Positions 1-6,759 of a DNA stretch of 7,248 nt are shown in pieces. This DNA is from an uncultured Methylococcaceae bacterium. Its GTDB lineage: Bacteria > Pseudomonadota > Gammaproteobacteria > Methylococcales > Methylomonadaceae. The notes below the pieces were generated by a model. That model searched no databases. It was not told where the DNA came from and saw only the letters and a program-made list of their open reading frames with translations. The stretch covers positions 1-7,248 of the forward strand of contig CAIMDR010000701.1 of the NCBI GenBank assembly GCA_903839795.1, written 5' to 3'. The first letter of the stretch is position 1. Each line of letters starts with the position of its first letter. The translations under genes and the position numbers were made by a program.

Positions 1-779
1 AGCCAACTGTAAAAAGCGAGATCGGTTGGGATCAGTTTGATAACAATATCATGAGCTTTGATACTACGTTGTTTTAAATCAATGCTTAAACGGGCTGGCC
101 CCAACGCTTGCTGGGCTTTGGCAACGGATTGACTAAAGCTGGTTTGGCCTTGTAATAACGCATCATCCAGTCCGTGGCGTAGGCGCACAAAAGCAATGTA
201 GGCAATCATGACGTCGGCATTTTGGGTATCCAACGGTTTGCGCGTGGGATCATTGCCGTAGATAACTTGTGTATAGGGTGTGGGATAGTAAAACTGGGGA
301 TGCGATTCATAATCAGCCGATACCAGTACATGACTAAGGCGGTCTTGCGAACGACCGTATAACGACAGGGCGTAACCGGCATAAAAGCCCATGGTTTTAC
401 GACCTCCGGCGATGGAAACATGCAGTGCCGTTTCCGGTTCGGCGGTAAAGTTTCTTATCCATTCGGTAATGCCATCCGCCATGGCTTGGTTATCAGCTTG
501 TGTGCGAATATCCACCAAAGGTTCGCCATTGGCTTGTTGCAAAATATGAATATGCTGTTCGGTAAAATCCGGTTTCGGCAGTTGATAATCCGTGTAAAAC
601 TGCGCCAGCCAACCATCGTTAATCAGGGTTAAACGCGCCCGTTGATAGCCTTCTGCTGTGGTGAGTATATGAATTTGCTCAGGCAAGCCTTGGCCTTGTT
701 GATGCAGTGCATATAAGGTTTCGGTAACCACTTGCGGGGTGAGACCGGTGACGGCCAATAATATTGATTTTTGATTCAT
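1..779 (-). CDS. csm6: CRISPR-associated CARF/ring-nuclease protein, NE0113 (Csm6) family, C-terminus cut off by window edge
   Basis: The gene starts at ATG 777-779 and runs off position 1, leaving about 259 codons; I translated it by hand. The N-terminus (residues 5-23: SILLAVTG, then LTPQVVTETLY) and the core (121-143: SIAGGRKTMG, then ALSLYGR and DRLSHVLVS) match my memory of the NE0113 family (PF09623/TIGR02584), now often named ring nuclease Csm6. The family has a CARF-type Rossmann fold that binds cyclic oligoadenylate made by type III Cas10; the GGRK stretch (125-128) is the expected ligand-binding loop. Residues about 230-260 (LSIDL, then IKLIPTDLAFYSWL) resemble the start of a winged-helix domain, as in CARF-HTH proteins. 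No HEPN R-x4-6-H motif is seen in the visible part, so RNase activity cannot be claimed. It lies downstream of cas6 on the same strand, 206 bp away. There is no clear Shine-Dalgarno; the start is chosen by family N-terminus. Family is confident, biochemical role inferred. Confidence 0.85.
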   Translation of the reverse strand, partial: MNQKSILLAVTGLTPQVVTETLYALHQQGQGLPEQIHILTTAEGYQRARLTLINDGWLAQFYTDYQLPKPDFTEQHIHILQQANGEPLVDIRTQADNQAMADGITEWIRNFTAEPETALHVSIAGGRKTMGFYAGYALSLYGRSQDRLSHVLVSADYESHPQFYYPTPYTQVIYGNDPTRKPLDTQNADVMIAYIAFVRLRHGLDDALLQGQTSFSQSVAKAQQALGPARLSIDLKQRSIKAHDIVIKLIPTDLAFYSW

Positions 780-780
780 T

Positions 781-793
781 CTGATAATATCAG
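781..793. promoter_or_regulatory. Perfect small palindrome abutting the csm6 start codon
   Basis: CTGATA-A-TATCAG is a perfect inverted repeat with 6-bp arms and a 1-nt centre, one base upstream of the minus-strand ATG at 777-779. It takes the place where a ribosome-binding site would be, and no purine-rich SD is visible there. It could be an operator or an mRNA hairpin limiting translation. A 6-bp palindrome can also arise by chance in AT-rich DNA, so the functional call is weak. Confidence 0.35.
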
Positions 794-811
794 TTAGTCA
801 GTGCAGTGTGG

Positions 812-866
812 GTTATGTGGGAATGAGGATGTGGGTGCAAGTATGTGGGAGCAAGTATGTGGGAGC
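812..866. repeat. Imperfect 14-bp tandem repeats
   Basis: Units are ggatgtgggtgcaa (827-840), gtatgtgggagcaa (841-854) and a partial gtatgtgggagc (855-866). A more diverged copy, gttatgtgggaatga, lies at 812-826. The last unit merges into the left arm of the large palindrome at 859, so the tandem unit appears derived from that arm's outer end (gtgggagc). This looks like replication slippage or repeated partial insertion at the edge of a REP-like element. Confidence 0.75.
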
Positions 867-923
867 GACGCCTACGTCGCGACTTGCGATTTGCGTTAAT
901 CGCGACGTAGGCGTCGCTCCCAC
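859..923. repeat. REP-like palindrome with perfect 24-bp arms
   Basis: Positions 859-882 and 900-923 are perfect reverse complements, 24 bp each, around a 17-nt loop at 883-899. The arms begin GTGGGAGCG and end GTCGCGA. The layout resembles paired REP units of Pseudomonas-type genomes, which are mobilised by REP-associated tyrosine transposases; that relation is from general knowledge. It sits inside the cas6-csm6 gap and would form a very stable stem-loop in a polycistronic transcript. There is no T-tract after either arm, so it is not a canonical intrinsic terminator. Confidence 0.85.
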
Positions 924-956
924 CATGTCCGCTCACACCGTGTCCGCTCCCGGGAG
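921..956. repeat. Short direct repeat and palindrome right of the REP element
   Basis: caccatgtccgct (921-933) is repeated as caccgtgtccgct (936-948), one mismatch and 15-bp spacing. The second copy runs into the palindrome ctcccgggag (947-956). These decorate the right edge of the hairpin much as the 14-bp repeats decorate its left edge. Confidence 0.6.
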
Positions 957-985
957 TTTGTGAGTTTAGGTTCTTTTCAATGATA

Positions 986-1942
986 TTAAGCATTTGACAA
1001 GCTTGTCAGCTCAAGGGTGTAAGCGCCCATGCCCATACTGGTGCCTTTGCCAACATGCGTCCATTGCCCTAACCAGAGGTAAGGCCAAAAGTCTTCCAGG
1101 CCTTGCATATCCAGATGTAAGCTGCCAATCAGGCCGCCCATGTTCATTTCGGTTTGTTGCCGGGAGGAATAGCGTGTCCAGTCATACCATTTGAGTTGTT
1201 GTGCTGCAAACTGCACGGTGCGGGCTTTGGCTGTTAAGGATGCGAAGTCGGTTTCCAGTGGCGTATCCGTGTGGAAGTAACTGATCATGGAAATGCGCCT
1301 AAGCAACGTACCAAAAAACGAACCGAAGTTAAAGTCCCGTGCGGTGAGGTTTTTGCTGTCTTGTTTGATGCGCAGCGGGGTATGAAAAGTAATTTTTATT
1401 TGCTCGGGTAGGGCGGGGATAAGCATTAATTCGGCGGGTTTTTGAGACAGGAGCTCACCCTTTTGGTAGATGGTTTCACCTAAGCCCTGTTGATTAATTT
1501 CATCGATTTTTTGCAAATTAAAAATTTGTTGATGGCCGCCGATACCGCCTTGTCCGGCTGTTTTCAGGGCATGAATAATGTACGGAAAGTGGCGTTGCCC
1601 ATGACCAAACAATATCATATCCAAAGAATAGGATGTATCAGAGGCTGATGCGGTTACCGGAAATTGCAATACAAACGGATGCGGCGCAGCGGTATATTTA
1701 CGCATTTTTTCGGCATTGGCGGGCGGTGGCGTTTCAAACACCGTGCTATAGACACAGGCATTTTTCAGCATACACTGGTTACAAGGCGTGTTACGCACGA
1801 TGCAGACGGTCTTTTTTAACGCATGACCAAAAGCGCCTCGCCAGGCAGAACCCGGAAAACCGGGTAAACGAACGGCACTATCAGTCGTAAAGTAAAAGCG
1901 ATAGGTTTTGATGGGAATGTTGGGCTGAGAAATTGATGTCAT
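986..1942 (-). CDS. cas6: CRISPR pre-crRNA endoribonuclease Cas6 (RAMP, PF10040 type)
   Basis: A complete 318-residue protein. Cas6 cuts the CRISPR precursor RNA within each repeat to release crRNAs, here presumably for a type III effector. The N-terminal RAMP part has LPGFPGSAWRGAFGH (26-40) followed by four cysteines, C47, C54, C57 and C63, a possible metal-binding cluster that I recall from type III-linked Cas6 proteins. The C-terminal part has FGTLLRRISMISYFH (210-224), DWTRYSSRQ (254-262), MGGLIGSLHL (268-277) and the glycine-rich RNA-binding loop THVGKGTSMGMGAY (295-308), typical of the family C-terminus. The catalytic residue cannot be assigned by eye. The start is well supported: AAGGAGG (1950-1956, minus strand) lies 7 nt upstream of the ATG. 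It leads a minus-strand unit, with csm6 downstream. Family assignment is confident; subtype III-A/B/D cannot be decided here. Confidence 0.92.
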   Translation of the reverse strand: MTSISQPNIPIKTYRFYFTTDSAVRLPGFPGSAWRGAFGHALKKTVCIVRNTPCNQCMLKNACVYSTVFETPPPANAEKMRKYTAAPHPFVLQFPVTASASDTSYSLDMILFGHGQRHFPYIIHALKTAGQGGIGGHQQIFNLQKIDEINQQGLGETIYQKGELLSQKPAELMLIPALPEQIKITFHTPLRIKQDSKNLTARDFNFGSFFGTLLRRISMISYFHTDTPLETDFASLTAKARTVQFAAQQLKWYDWTRYSSRQQTEMNMGGLIGSLHLDMQGLEDFWPYLWLGQWTHVGKGTSMGMGAYTLELTSLSNA

Positions 1943-1969
1943 TTATGAACCTCCTTGTTATGAGTTTAT

Positions 1970-2000
1970 TGACTTTAACCATTAAAGTCATTATTGGCAA
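1970..2000 (-). promoter_or_regulatory. Candidate cas6 promoter with overlapping operator-like palindrome
   Basis: On the minus strand, TTGCCA (1995-2000) and TAAAGT (1972-1977) are separated by 17 bp and match sigma70 consensus at 5/6 and 4/6 positions. A perfect palindrome, TGACTTTAA-CCA-TTAAAGTCA in forward orientation (arms 1970-1978 and 1982-1990), covers the -10 and much of the spacer, a classic repressor site position. The predicted start would be about 1965, giving a short leader that contains the cas6 RBS. The palindrome is seen directly; promoter and operator functions are inferred. Confidence 0.5.
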
Positions 2001-2140
2001 GCTTTTAGCTTTGCTAATCCAGGTTTGGATGGGCGAATAAACGATGGATAGCAGGTGATTAGCCAGAATTGTATTTTAATAAAATTCTAAGTATCCATCT
2101 TAACGCTTATGGTAAATGTAAAATGATTTTGGAATATTTG

Positions 2141-2422
2141 GCTACCCACTTAAGTCGATCATGGTTTGACAAGGCTCTTCTGAGCGCAGACGAAGGACTC
2201 TTAAGGAATAGATTTTTAGTGCATTTAAAATATGATATAAAAAGCAAAAAAAACGATTTAAACAGCACTTGTTTCTTGGTAACGCCTTGTCCCGATAAGG
2301 GGCTTACTTTGCTCAGGAGGAACAGTTAAGTATCGACTATGTCCCACCTTAAGTCGGCGACCGTTTTCAGTATATCGGCACTGGATCAGAGGTCTAAATA
2401 GACCATGACTTAAGGGTTGGGC
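2141..2422. repeat. Degenerate inverted repeats, possible MITE relic
   Basis: The left end at 2145-2165 (cccacttaagtc, then atggtt after a 4-nt insertion) matches the reverse complement of the right end at 2401-2420 (gaccatgacttaagggttgg). A third, direct copy of the core (cccaccttaagtcg) sits inside at 2343-2356. About 280 bp bounded by imperfect terminal inverted repeats with no coding capacity is consistent with an old miniature element, but the ends are short and diverged, so this is tentative. Confidence 0.35.
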
Positions 2423-2439
2423 TGTCTTGTAGCCAGTGC
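2378..2439 (+). other. Potential structured RNA or hairpin region
   Basis: gcactgg (2378-2384) pairs with ccagtgc (2433-2439) and encloses a perfect hairpin GGTCTA-AA-TAGACC (2391-2404). The nested arrangement could fold as RNA or be part of a repeat relic. No promoter or terminator is attached to it, so it is a weak call. Confidence 0.2.
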
Positions 2440-2522
2440 TGAGGGTTATGGCAAGGTGAATTGTTGAGATTATGACAGCCTCCAGAAATGTTTTTTTGCC
2501 CCGTCATTATTCCTTCGCAAAC

Positions 2523-2552
2523 TTGACAATTTTTAGTGCGAGGATATATAAA
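2523..2552 (+). promoter_or_regulatory. Sigma70 promoter of the membrane-protein gene
   Basis: A perfect -35 TTGACA (2523-2528) is followed after 18 bp by TATAAA (2547-2552), or after 16 bp by TATATA (2545-2550). Transcription would start near 2558-2560, leaving a leader of only about 25 nt before ATG 2584. It is the best promoter in the window and supports the reality of the downstream gene. Confidence 0.75.
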
Positions 2553-2583
2553 TTAAAGTATATCCAGAAGTGAATTGATTGCT

Positions 2584-3129
2584 ATGATAAAAAATAAAGG
2601 TTATTTAGACCATCCGTTTGAAAATGCTATCGTTGATATTTTAAAGGGTATTGATCGGGATGTAGAGAGGGGAGAAGACGCGCTTATGTTAGGTCTGGGT
2701 GTGGTTATGTTGTCCTCAACTTTTGCACCTATAGCGCCGCCTACCGTTATCTTGCCTTTAGTCGCGCTTACGTTTGCCGTTTCTGCAAGCTTTGCACGGA
2801 TAAATTATCATAAAATGGAGAGAAAGCTTTTAGCATCCATGGCTCAACTTGACAGGCGTGAAAAAGCGTTGTTGCAGCCGATTGCTGCTGTTTTTGTCGA
2901 CAATCCCATGGAGTCGCTTGCCGACTCTTTTAATCCCCTAAAAAATTTGAAGCGAACCTGGAAAAGTGTGATGGGCGGGATTTTAATTAATCCGTTTTGG
3001 ATGCCTATTTTTTATGTGATGGGTATGCAAATCAGTGAAGAAAAAAATCTGGGTTTATTAAACACAGCCATCATTGGTGTTGAATTAAAAATATCGCTGC
3101 CATCAAAGGTCATAAAAAAAGAGACTTAA
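2584..3129 (+). CDS. Small integral membrane protein of unknown function
   Basis: I do not recognise this 181-residue protein. The N-terminus is charged (about 1-33, GIDRDVERGEDA), followed by a hydrophobic hairpin. Segment 34-53 (LMLGLGVVMLSS) and segment 55-71 (VILPLVALTFAVSASFA) are separated by a proline-rich turn APIAPP. A basic/acidic helical stretch follows (NYHKMERKLLASMAQLDRREK, about 75-95, split here only by eye), then a third hydrophobic segment at about 130-148 (GGILINPFWMPIFYVMGM). Two or three membrane helices are likely; there is no signal peptide or catalytic motif. An upstream in-frame TTG at 2575 is an alternative start, 4 nt after AGAAG (2566-2570). I prefer the ATG although its spacing to that motif is long (13 nt). 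It has its own good promoter and diverges from cas6. The gene end overlaps a terminator serving the opposite strand. A real gene is likely; function is unknown. Confidence 0.7.
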   Translation: MIKNKGYLDHPFENAIVDILKGIDRDVERGEDALMLGLGVVMLSSTFAPIAPPTVILPLVALTFAVSASFARINYHKMERKLLASMAQLDRREKALLQPIAAVFVDNPMESLADSFNPLKNLKRTWKSVMGGILINPFWMPIFYVMGMQISEEKNLGLLNTAIIGVELKISLPSKVIKKET

Positions 3130-3140
3130 CCTGTTAGGTC
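3114..3140 (-). terminator. Intrinsic terminator for the DUF1993 gene
   Basis: Read on the minus strand, GACCTAAC (3133-3140) pairs with GTTAAGTC (3123-3130), one pair being a G-U wobble in the opposite orientation, and is followed by TC and seven T (complement of A 3114-3120). It lies about 72 bp downstream of the DUF1993 stop. The stem overlaps the stop codon of the convergent membrane-protein gene. Loop size is small (opening one pair gives 4 nt), so efficiency is uncertain. Confidence 0.55.
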
Positions 3141-3211
3141 TTAGCGTTTAAGTTGTTGGTTTTATCGCTATTTGCCAAGCAACGACATGATTTATTCAAA
3201 ATACCCGGTTA

Positions 3212-3715
3212 CTAATTCCCAATAAAATCCGTTTTGCCTATGTCTACACCGTTATGCCTCAAAATAGCATAAGCCATACTGATATGAAAATAAAAATTAG
3301 GCAGCACAAAATAAAGCAGATAAGGTTGTCCGGCAAAGTGGGTCTCTTTATCATGCATTTTTAGCGTAACTGTACGTTCTTCACTGCCATCAATTTGCGC
3401 TGCATTGACACTTTTTAAAAAGTCGATGGTTTTGGCGATACGATCCTGCAAGTCTGAAAAAGTGGTTTCATCATCTTTATAGCTGGGTACTTCAATTCCG
3501 GAAAGGCGTGCAGCACAGCCTTTTACAACATCCGAGGCAATTTGCACCTGACGGGACAGCGGATACATATCAGGTGCCAAACGTGCATTGATAAATACGG
3601 CCGGATCAATTTTTTTGGACTCGGCATGTCCACTGGCTTTGTCGAGAATTTTTGAAAGATTTTCCAGTTGATGGATAAAGACCGGAATAGAAGATTGGTA
3701 CATTGAAATAGACAT
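3212..3715 (-). CDS. DUF1993 family protein
   Basis: A complete 167-residue cytoplasmic protein of DUF1993 (PF09351), about the family's usual length. Recognisable features are the N-terminus MSISMYQSSIPVF with LSKILDKASGHAESKKID (about 20-37), the LAPDMYPLSRQVQIASD block (46-62), and the C-terminal stretch FVLPNFYFHISMAYAILRHNGV (about 136-157, read in parts) ending in GKTDFIGN. The conserved histidines and the helical layout recall DinB-like four-helix bundles, but no biochemical function is established that I can cite. GGAG (complement of 3722-3725) lies 7 nt before the ATG and supports this start. It appears monocistronic, with its own terminator at 3114-3140 and a palindromic block separating it from acnB upstream. 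Confidence 0.9.
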   Translation of the reverse strand: MSISMYQSSIPVFIHQLENLSKILDKASGHAESKKIDPAVFINARLAPDMYPLSRQVQIASDVVKGCAARLSGIEVPSYKDDETTFSDLQDRIAKTIDFLKSVNAAQIDGSEERTVTLKMHDKETHFAGQPYLLYFVLPNFYFHISMAYAILRHNGVDIGKTDFIGN

Positions 3716-3801
3716 AGTCGGCTCCAGGTATGTAGGTTAAAAGGAATGATGCTTTACGTTATAGGGTATGCTTTTAAAACGGCTTAGGCTACTCGCTTAT
3801 C

Positions 3802-3968
3802 GTTCCCACGCTGGAGCATCACTGCCCACAGTTAAGCATTGTAGGAGCGGGCCATGCCCGCGATGAAGAAGCTAAAACTAAGCATTGCAGCTAAAATATC
3901 GCGGGCATGGCCCGCTCCTACGGTGTTATTGTGCTTAACTGTGGGCAGTGACGCTGGAGCGTAGGAAC
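3802..3968. repeat. Triple-nested palindromic element
   Basis: Three concentric inverted repeats occupy the gap between acnB and DUF1993. Outer arms: 3802-3812 with 3958-3968 (gttcccacgct, 10 of 11 paired). Middle arms: 3820-3838 with 3932-3950, a perfect 19 bp beginning CACTGCCCACAG. Inner arms: 3841-3863 with 3899-3921, a perfect 23 bp beginning GTAGGAGCGGGC, around a 35-nt loop. The loop repeats the flank word taagcattg (3832-3840 region and about 3880-3887). The inner unit closely resembles Pseudomonas-type REP sequence (GTAGGAGCGGGC...GCCCGCGA), by memory. The whole could act as a transcription barrier downstream of acnB. Confidence 0.85.
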
Positions 3969-4003
3969 CAGGCAGATCTTGGTGATATTTTCTGCGTACT
4001 GTC

Positions 4004-6547
4004 TTAGGCTGTATAAGCTTCCATTTGGTTAAAATTTAAATACCGATAAGTATCTTCCGCTGTTTCACTGATTTGTTCGGCGTAGTGCATATATTCTTCA
4101 AACGTGGGTATTTTACCCATAATTGAACACACAGCCGCCAGTTCGGCAGAAGACAGATAGACATTGGCACCATTACCCAGACGGTTAGGGAAATTTCTTG
4201 TGGAGGTAGACACTACCGTAGAATTTTCTGCCACTCGTGCCTGATTACCCATACATAATGAACACCCCGGCATTTCCATTCTCGCGCCCGCTTTACCAAA
4301 GGTGCTGTAATAACCTTCTTCGGTTAATTGGGTTTGATCCATTTTAGTAGGAGGGGCAACCCACAAACGCGTAGGCAGTTCGCCTTTCTGTTTCTCAAGC
4401 AACTTGCCGGCAGCGCGAAAATGACCAATGTTGGTCATACAAGAACCCAAGAAAACTTCGTCAATCTTGGTGCCGGCGACAGCAGAAAGGGTTTTTATAT
4501 CATCCGGGTCATTAGGACACGCCAACAATGGTTCCTTGATGTCACTCATGTTAATTTCAATGATTTCAAAGTATTCCGCATCAGCATCCGGTTCCAGTAA
4601 CACCGGATTAGCCAGCCAGGCTTCCATGCTTTTAATGCGCAGCTCAAGGGTGCGTACATCGCCATAACCTTCAGCAATCATCCATTTCAACAAGGTAATA
4701 TTGGAGTTTAGATATTCCCGTATCGGTGCTTCACTTAAACGAATCGTACAACCACCAGCCGAACGTTCCGCTGAAGCATCAGATAATTCAAACGCTTGCT
4801 CGACCTTTAAATTGGGCAAGCCTTCAATTTCCAAAATACGTCCGGAAAACACGTTTTTCTTACCGGTTTTATCAATCGTCAGCAAACCACGCTGTATGGC
4901 GGCATAGGGAATGGCATTAACCATATCACGCAGCGTAATACCTGGCTGCATTTCACCGGTAAAACGAACCAGTACCGATTCCGGCATATCCAGCGGCATA
5001 ACACCGGTAGCGGCTGCAAAAGCCACCAAACCCGAGCCGGCCGGAAAAGAAATGCCCAAGGGAAAGCGGGTGTGCGAATCACCGCCAGTGCCGACGGTAT
5101 CAGGCAATAACATCCGGTTTAACCAAGAATGAATAATACCGTCACCAGGACGCAAGGACACGCCGCCGCGATTCATTATAAAATCCGGCAAGGTATGTTG
5201 CATCACGACATCAACCGGTTTGGGGTAAGCTGCGGTATGACAGAAGGATTGCAACACCATATCTGCTGAAAAACCTAAACAGGCTAAATCTTTCAATTCG
5301 TCACGAGTCATGGGGCCGGTTGTATCCTGCGAGCCAACTGTGGTCATGTGGGGTTCACAGTACGTATTGGGACGAACACCGTTAACGCCACAGGCTTTGC
5401 CTACGATTTTTTGCGCCAGGGTAAAACCTTTACCGCTGTCTTTTTCATCAACCGGACGCAGGAAAACAGTAGACGCTTCCAGACCCAAGGCTTTCCGTGC
5501 ACGGTCAGTCAATCCCCGTCCGATAATTAACGGAATACGCCCACCGGCACGGACTTCATCAAGAATAACATCCGTTTTTAAGGCAAAGGTGCAGATCACT
5601 TCATCACTATCGTGGCGTTTAATAACGCCTTCATAGACATAAATATCAATAACATCACCCATCGCCAGGTTAGTCACATCACATTCAAACGGTAAGGCGC
5701 CTGAATCTTCCATCGTGTTAAAGAAGATAGGTGCAATTTTGCTGCCGATACAAACACCGCCATCACGTTTATTGGGTATAAAAGGAATGTCATTACCGAT
5801 AAACCATAACACGGAATTGGTCGCTGATTTGCGGGATGATCCAGTACCCACCACATCGCCCACATAAGCAACGGGAAAGCCTTTGGTTTGCAGTTCTTCA
5901 ATTTGAAGCTCTGCATTGGTAATGCCATCTCTTGGCATTTTTAACATGGCTTTGGCATGTAACGGGATATCCGGTCTGGACCATGCATCCGGTGCAGGCG
6001 ACAAGTCGTCAGTATTGGTTTCACCGGTGACTTTAAAAACGGTCACCGTCAATTTTTCGGGGGTGCGGGGTTTGCTGGTAAACCATTCTGCATCTGCCCA
6101 AGATTGAATCACTTGTTTGGCAAAGTCATTACCGGCATCGGCTTTTTCCTGAACATCATGAAACGCATCAAATACCAGTAAGGTATGAGACAAACCTTTA
6201 ACGGCAATGGGTGCCAGGGCAGTGCTGTCGAGCAAGTCTATCAAGGGGGTAATGTTATAACCGCCCAACATGGTGCCCAATAATTCTGTTGCATCAGCGG
6301 CGGTTAAAATAGGTGAACTCACTTCACCTTTGGCAATGGCCGCAAGAAAGCCCGCTTTAATGTAAGCGGCTTCATCAACACCGGCAGGAACCCGATTAGC
6401 CAACAGATTAAGAATAAATTCTTCTTCGCCTTTGGGCGGATTTTTAAGCAAATCAACCAAAGCAGCCATTTGCCCTGCATCAAGCGGTTTAGGCACAACG
6501 CCTTCAGCGGCGCGTTCTTCAACATGTTTGCGGTATTGTTCTAGCAT
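4004..6547 (-). CDS. acnB: Bifunctional aconitate hydratase B / 2-methylisocitrate dehydratase
   Basis: A complete 847-residue cytoplasmic enzyme that interconverts citrate and isocitrate via cis-aconitate in the TCA cycle; family members also hydrate 2-methylaconitate. Layout: N-terminal HEAT-like domain (about 1-155, [20 protein letters not shown]), the swivel domain (about 165-380, with [16 protein letters not shown] near 230-245 and [11 protein letters not shown]), then the catalytic aconitase domains (VGGxDSHTRFP-type motif [20 protein letters not shown]). The three [4Fe-4S] ligands are C703 ([11 protein letters not shown]), C762 and C765 ([11 protein letters not shown]), offset by 7 from E. 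coli AcnB C710, C769 and C772 as I recall them. The length is slightly below the E. coli 865 residues, with the ends intact. AAGGAG (complement of 6554-6559) lies 6 nt before the ATG. No operon partner is visible. In E. coli, apo-AcnB binds mRNA, which may or may not apply here. Confidence 0.98.
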   Translation of the reverse strand: MLEQYRKHVEERAAEGVVPKPLDAGQMAALVDLLKNPPKGEEEFILNLLANRVPAGVDEAAYIKAGFLAAIAKGEVSSPILTAADATELLGTMLGGYNITPLIDLLDSTALAPIAVKGLSHTLLVFDAFHDVQEKADAGNDFAKQVIQSWADAEWFTSKPRTPEKLTVTVFKVTGETNTDDLSPAPDAWSRPDIPLHAKAMLKMPRDGITNAELQIEELQTKGFPVAYVGDVVGTGSSRKSATNSVLWFIGNDIPFIPNKRDGGVCIGSKIAPIFFNTMEDSGALPFECDVTNLAMGDVIDIYVYEGVIKRHDSDEVICTFALKTDVILDEVRAGGRIPLIIGRGLTDRARKALGLEASTVFLRPVDEKDSGKGFTLAQKIVGKACGVNGVRPNTYCEPHMTTVGSQDTTGPMTRDELKDLACLGFSADMVLQSFCHTAAYPKPVDVVMQHTLPDFIMNRGGVSLRPGDGIIHSWLNRMLLPDTVGTGGDSHTRFPLGISFPAGSGLVAFAAATGVMPLDMPESVLVRFTGEMQPGITLRDMVNAIPYAAIQRGLLTIDKTGKKNVFSGRILEIEGLPNLKVEQAFELSDASAERSAGGCTIRLSEAPIREYLNSNITLLKWMIAEGYGDVRTLELRIKSMEAWLANPVLLEPDADAEYFEIIEINMSDIKEPLLACPNDPDDIKTLSAVAGTKIDEVFLGSCMTNIGHFRAAGKLLEKQKGELPTRLWVAPPTKMDQTQLTEEGYYSTFGKAGARMEMPGCSLCMGNQARVAENSTVVSTSTRNFPNRLGNGANVYLSSAELAAVCSIMGKIPTFEEYMHYAEQISETAEDTYRYLNFNQMEAYTA

Positions 6548-6553
6548 GACTAA

Positions 6554-6559
6554 CTCCTT
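6554..6559 (-). promoter_or_regulatory. acnB: Ribosome-binding site of acnB
   Basis: AAGGAG on the minus strand, 6 nt before ATG 6545-6547, fixes the acnB start. I could not identify a convincing promoter in the 150 bp upstream; only weak -10-like AT-rich words occur. Confidence 0.85.
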
Positions 6560-6759
6560 AGAGATTATTTAAAATGGGTAACGGGTAGGGTGAACAGGCT
6601 TTATTGAGCGCCCTAATCAACGATGTAAAATCGAAAAAATGGCGATACATAGCCTTGTGCGCATTAAAAATGTTCTCTTTAATCGTTGTCTTCACACGTT
6701 CGATAGTTTTTGGGGAAAAATAAGTCCCACCATTAAGACCAGAAAATACTACTCAGCCC

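Larger units (their letters stand above)
1943..2583. other. Intergenic stretch without a convincing gene
   Basis: About 640 bp between the divergent cas6 and the membrane-protein gene. The only sizeable open frame (2069-2329, plus) would need a TTG start without an RBS and resembles no family I know. The stretch contains the cas6 promoter region, a set of degenerate CTTAAGTC inverted repeats (2141-2422), a small hairpin (2391-2404) and the promoter of the downstream gene. The sequence gactttgaca-like patch around 2165-2200 (tttgacaaggctc, gacgaaggactc) recalls intergenic repeats of gammaproteobacteria, so the region looks like worn repeat DNA. Confidence 0.6.

Noticed and set aside
859..923. 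Intrinsic terminator of cas6
   Set aside because: The stem is strong, but no T-tract follows it on either strand.
790..993. 67-codon minus-strand frame across the cas6-csm6 gap
   Set aside because: It runs through the hairpin and tandem repeats, giving low-complexity His/Arg-rich sequence, and overlaps the end of cas6; an artefact of the repeats.
2069..2329. 86-codon open frame on the plus strand in the cas6-membrane-protein gap
   Set aside because: It would start with TTG without an RBS, resembles no known family, and overlaps degenerate inverted repeats; more likely chance in repeat-derived DNA.
3721..3800. Promoter of the DUF1993 gene (TATAAC on the minus strand)
   Set aside because: A plausible -10 word exists, but no acceptable -35 lies at the right distance.
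4328..6107. Several plus- and minus-strand open frames of 60-108 codons inside acnB
   Set aside because: They are out-of-frame shadows of a complete, well-conserved aconitase gene with intact cluster ligands.
6560..6720. acnB promoter
   Set aside because: Candidate pairs such as TTCACC with TAAATA match consensus too poorly to be called.
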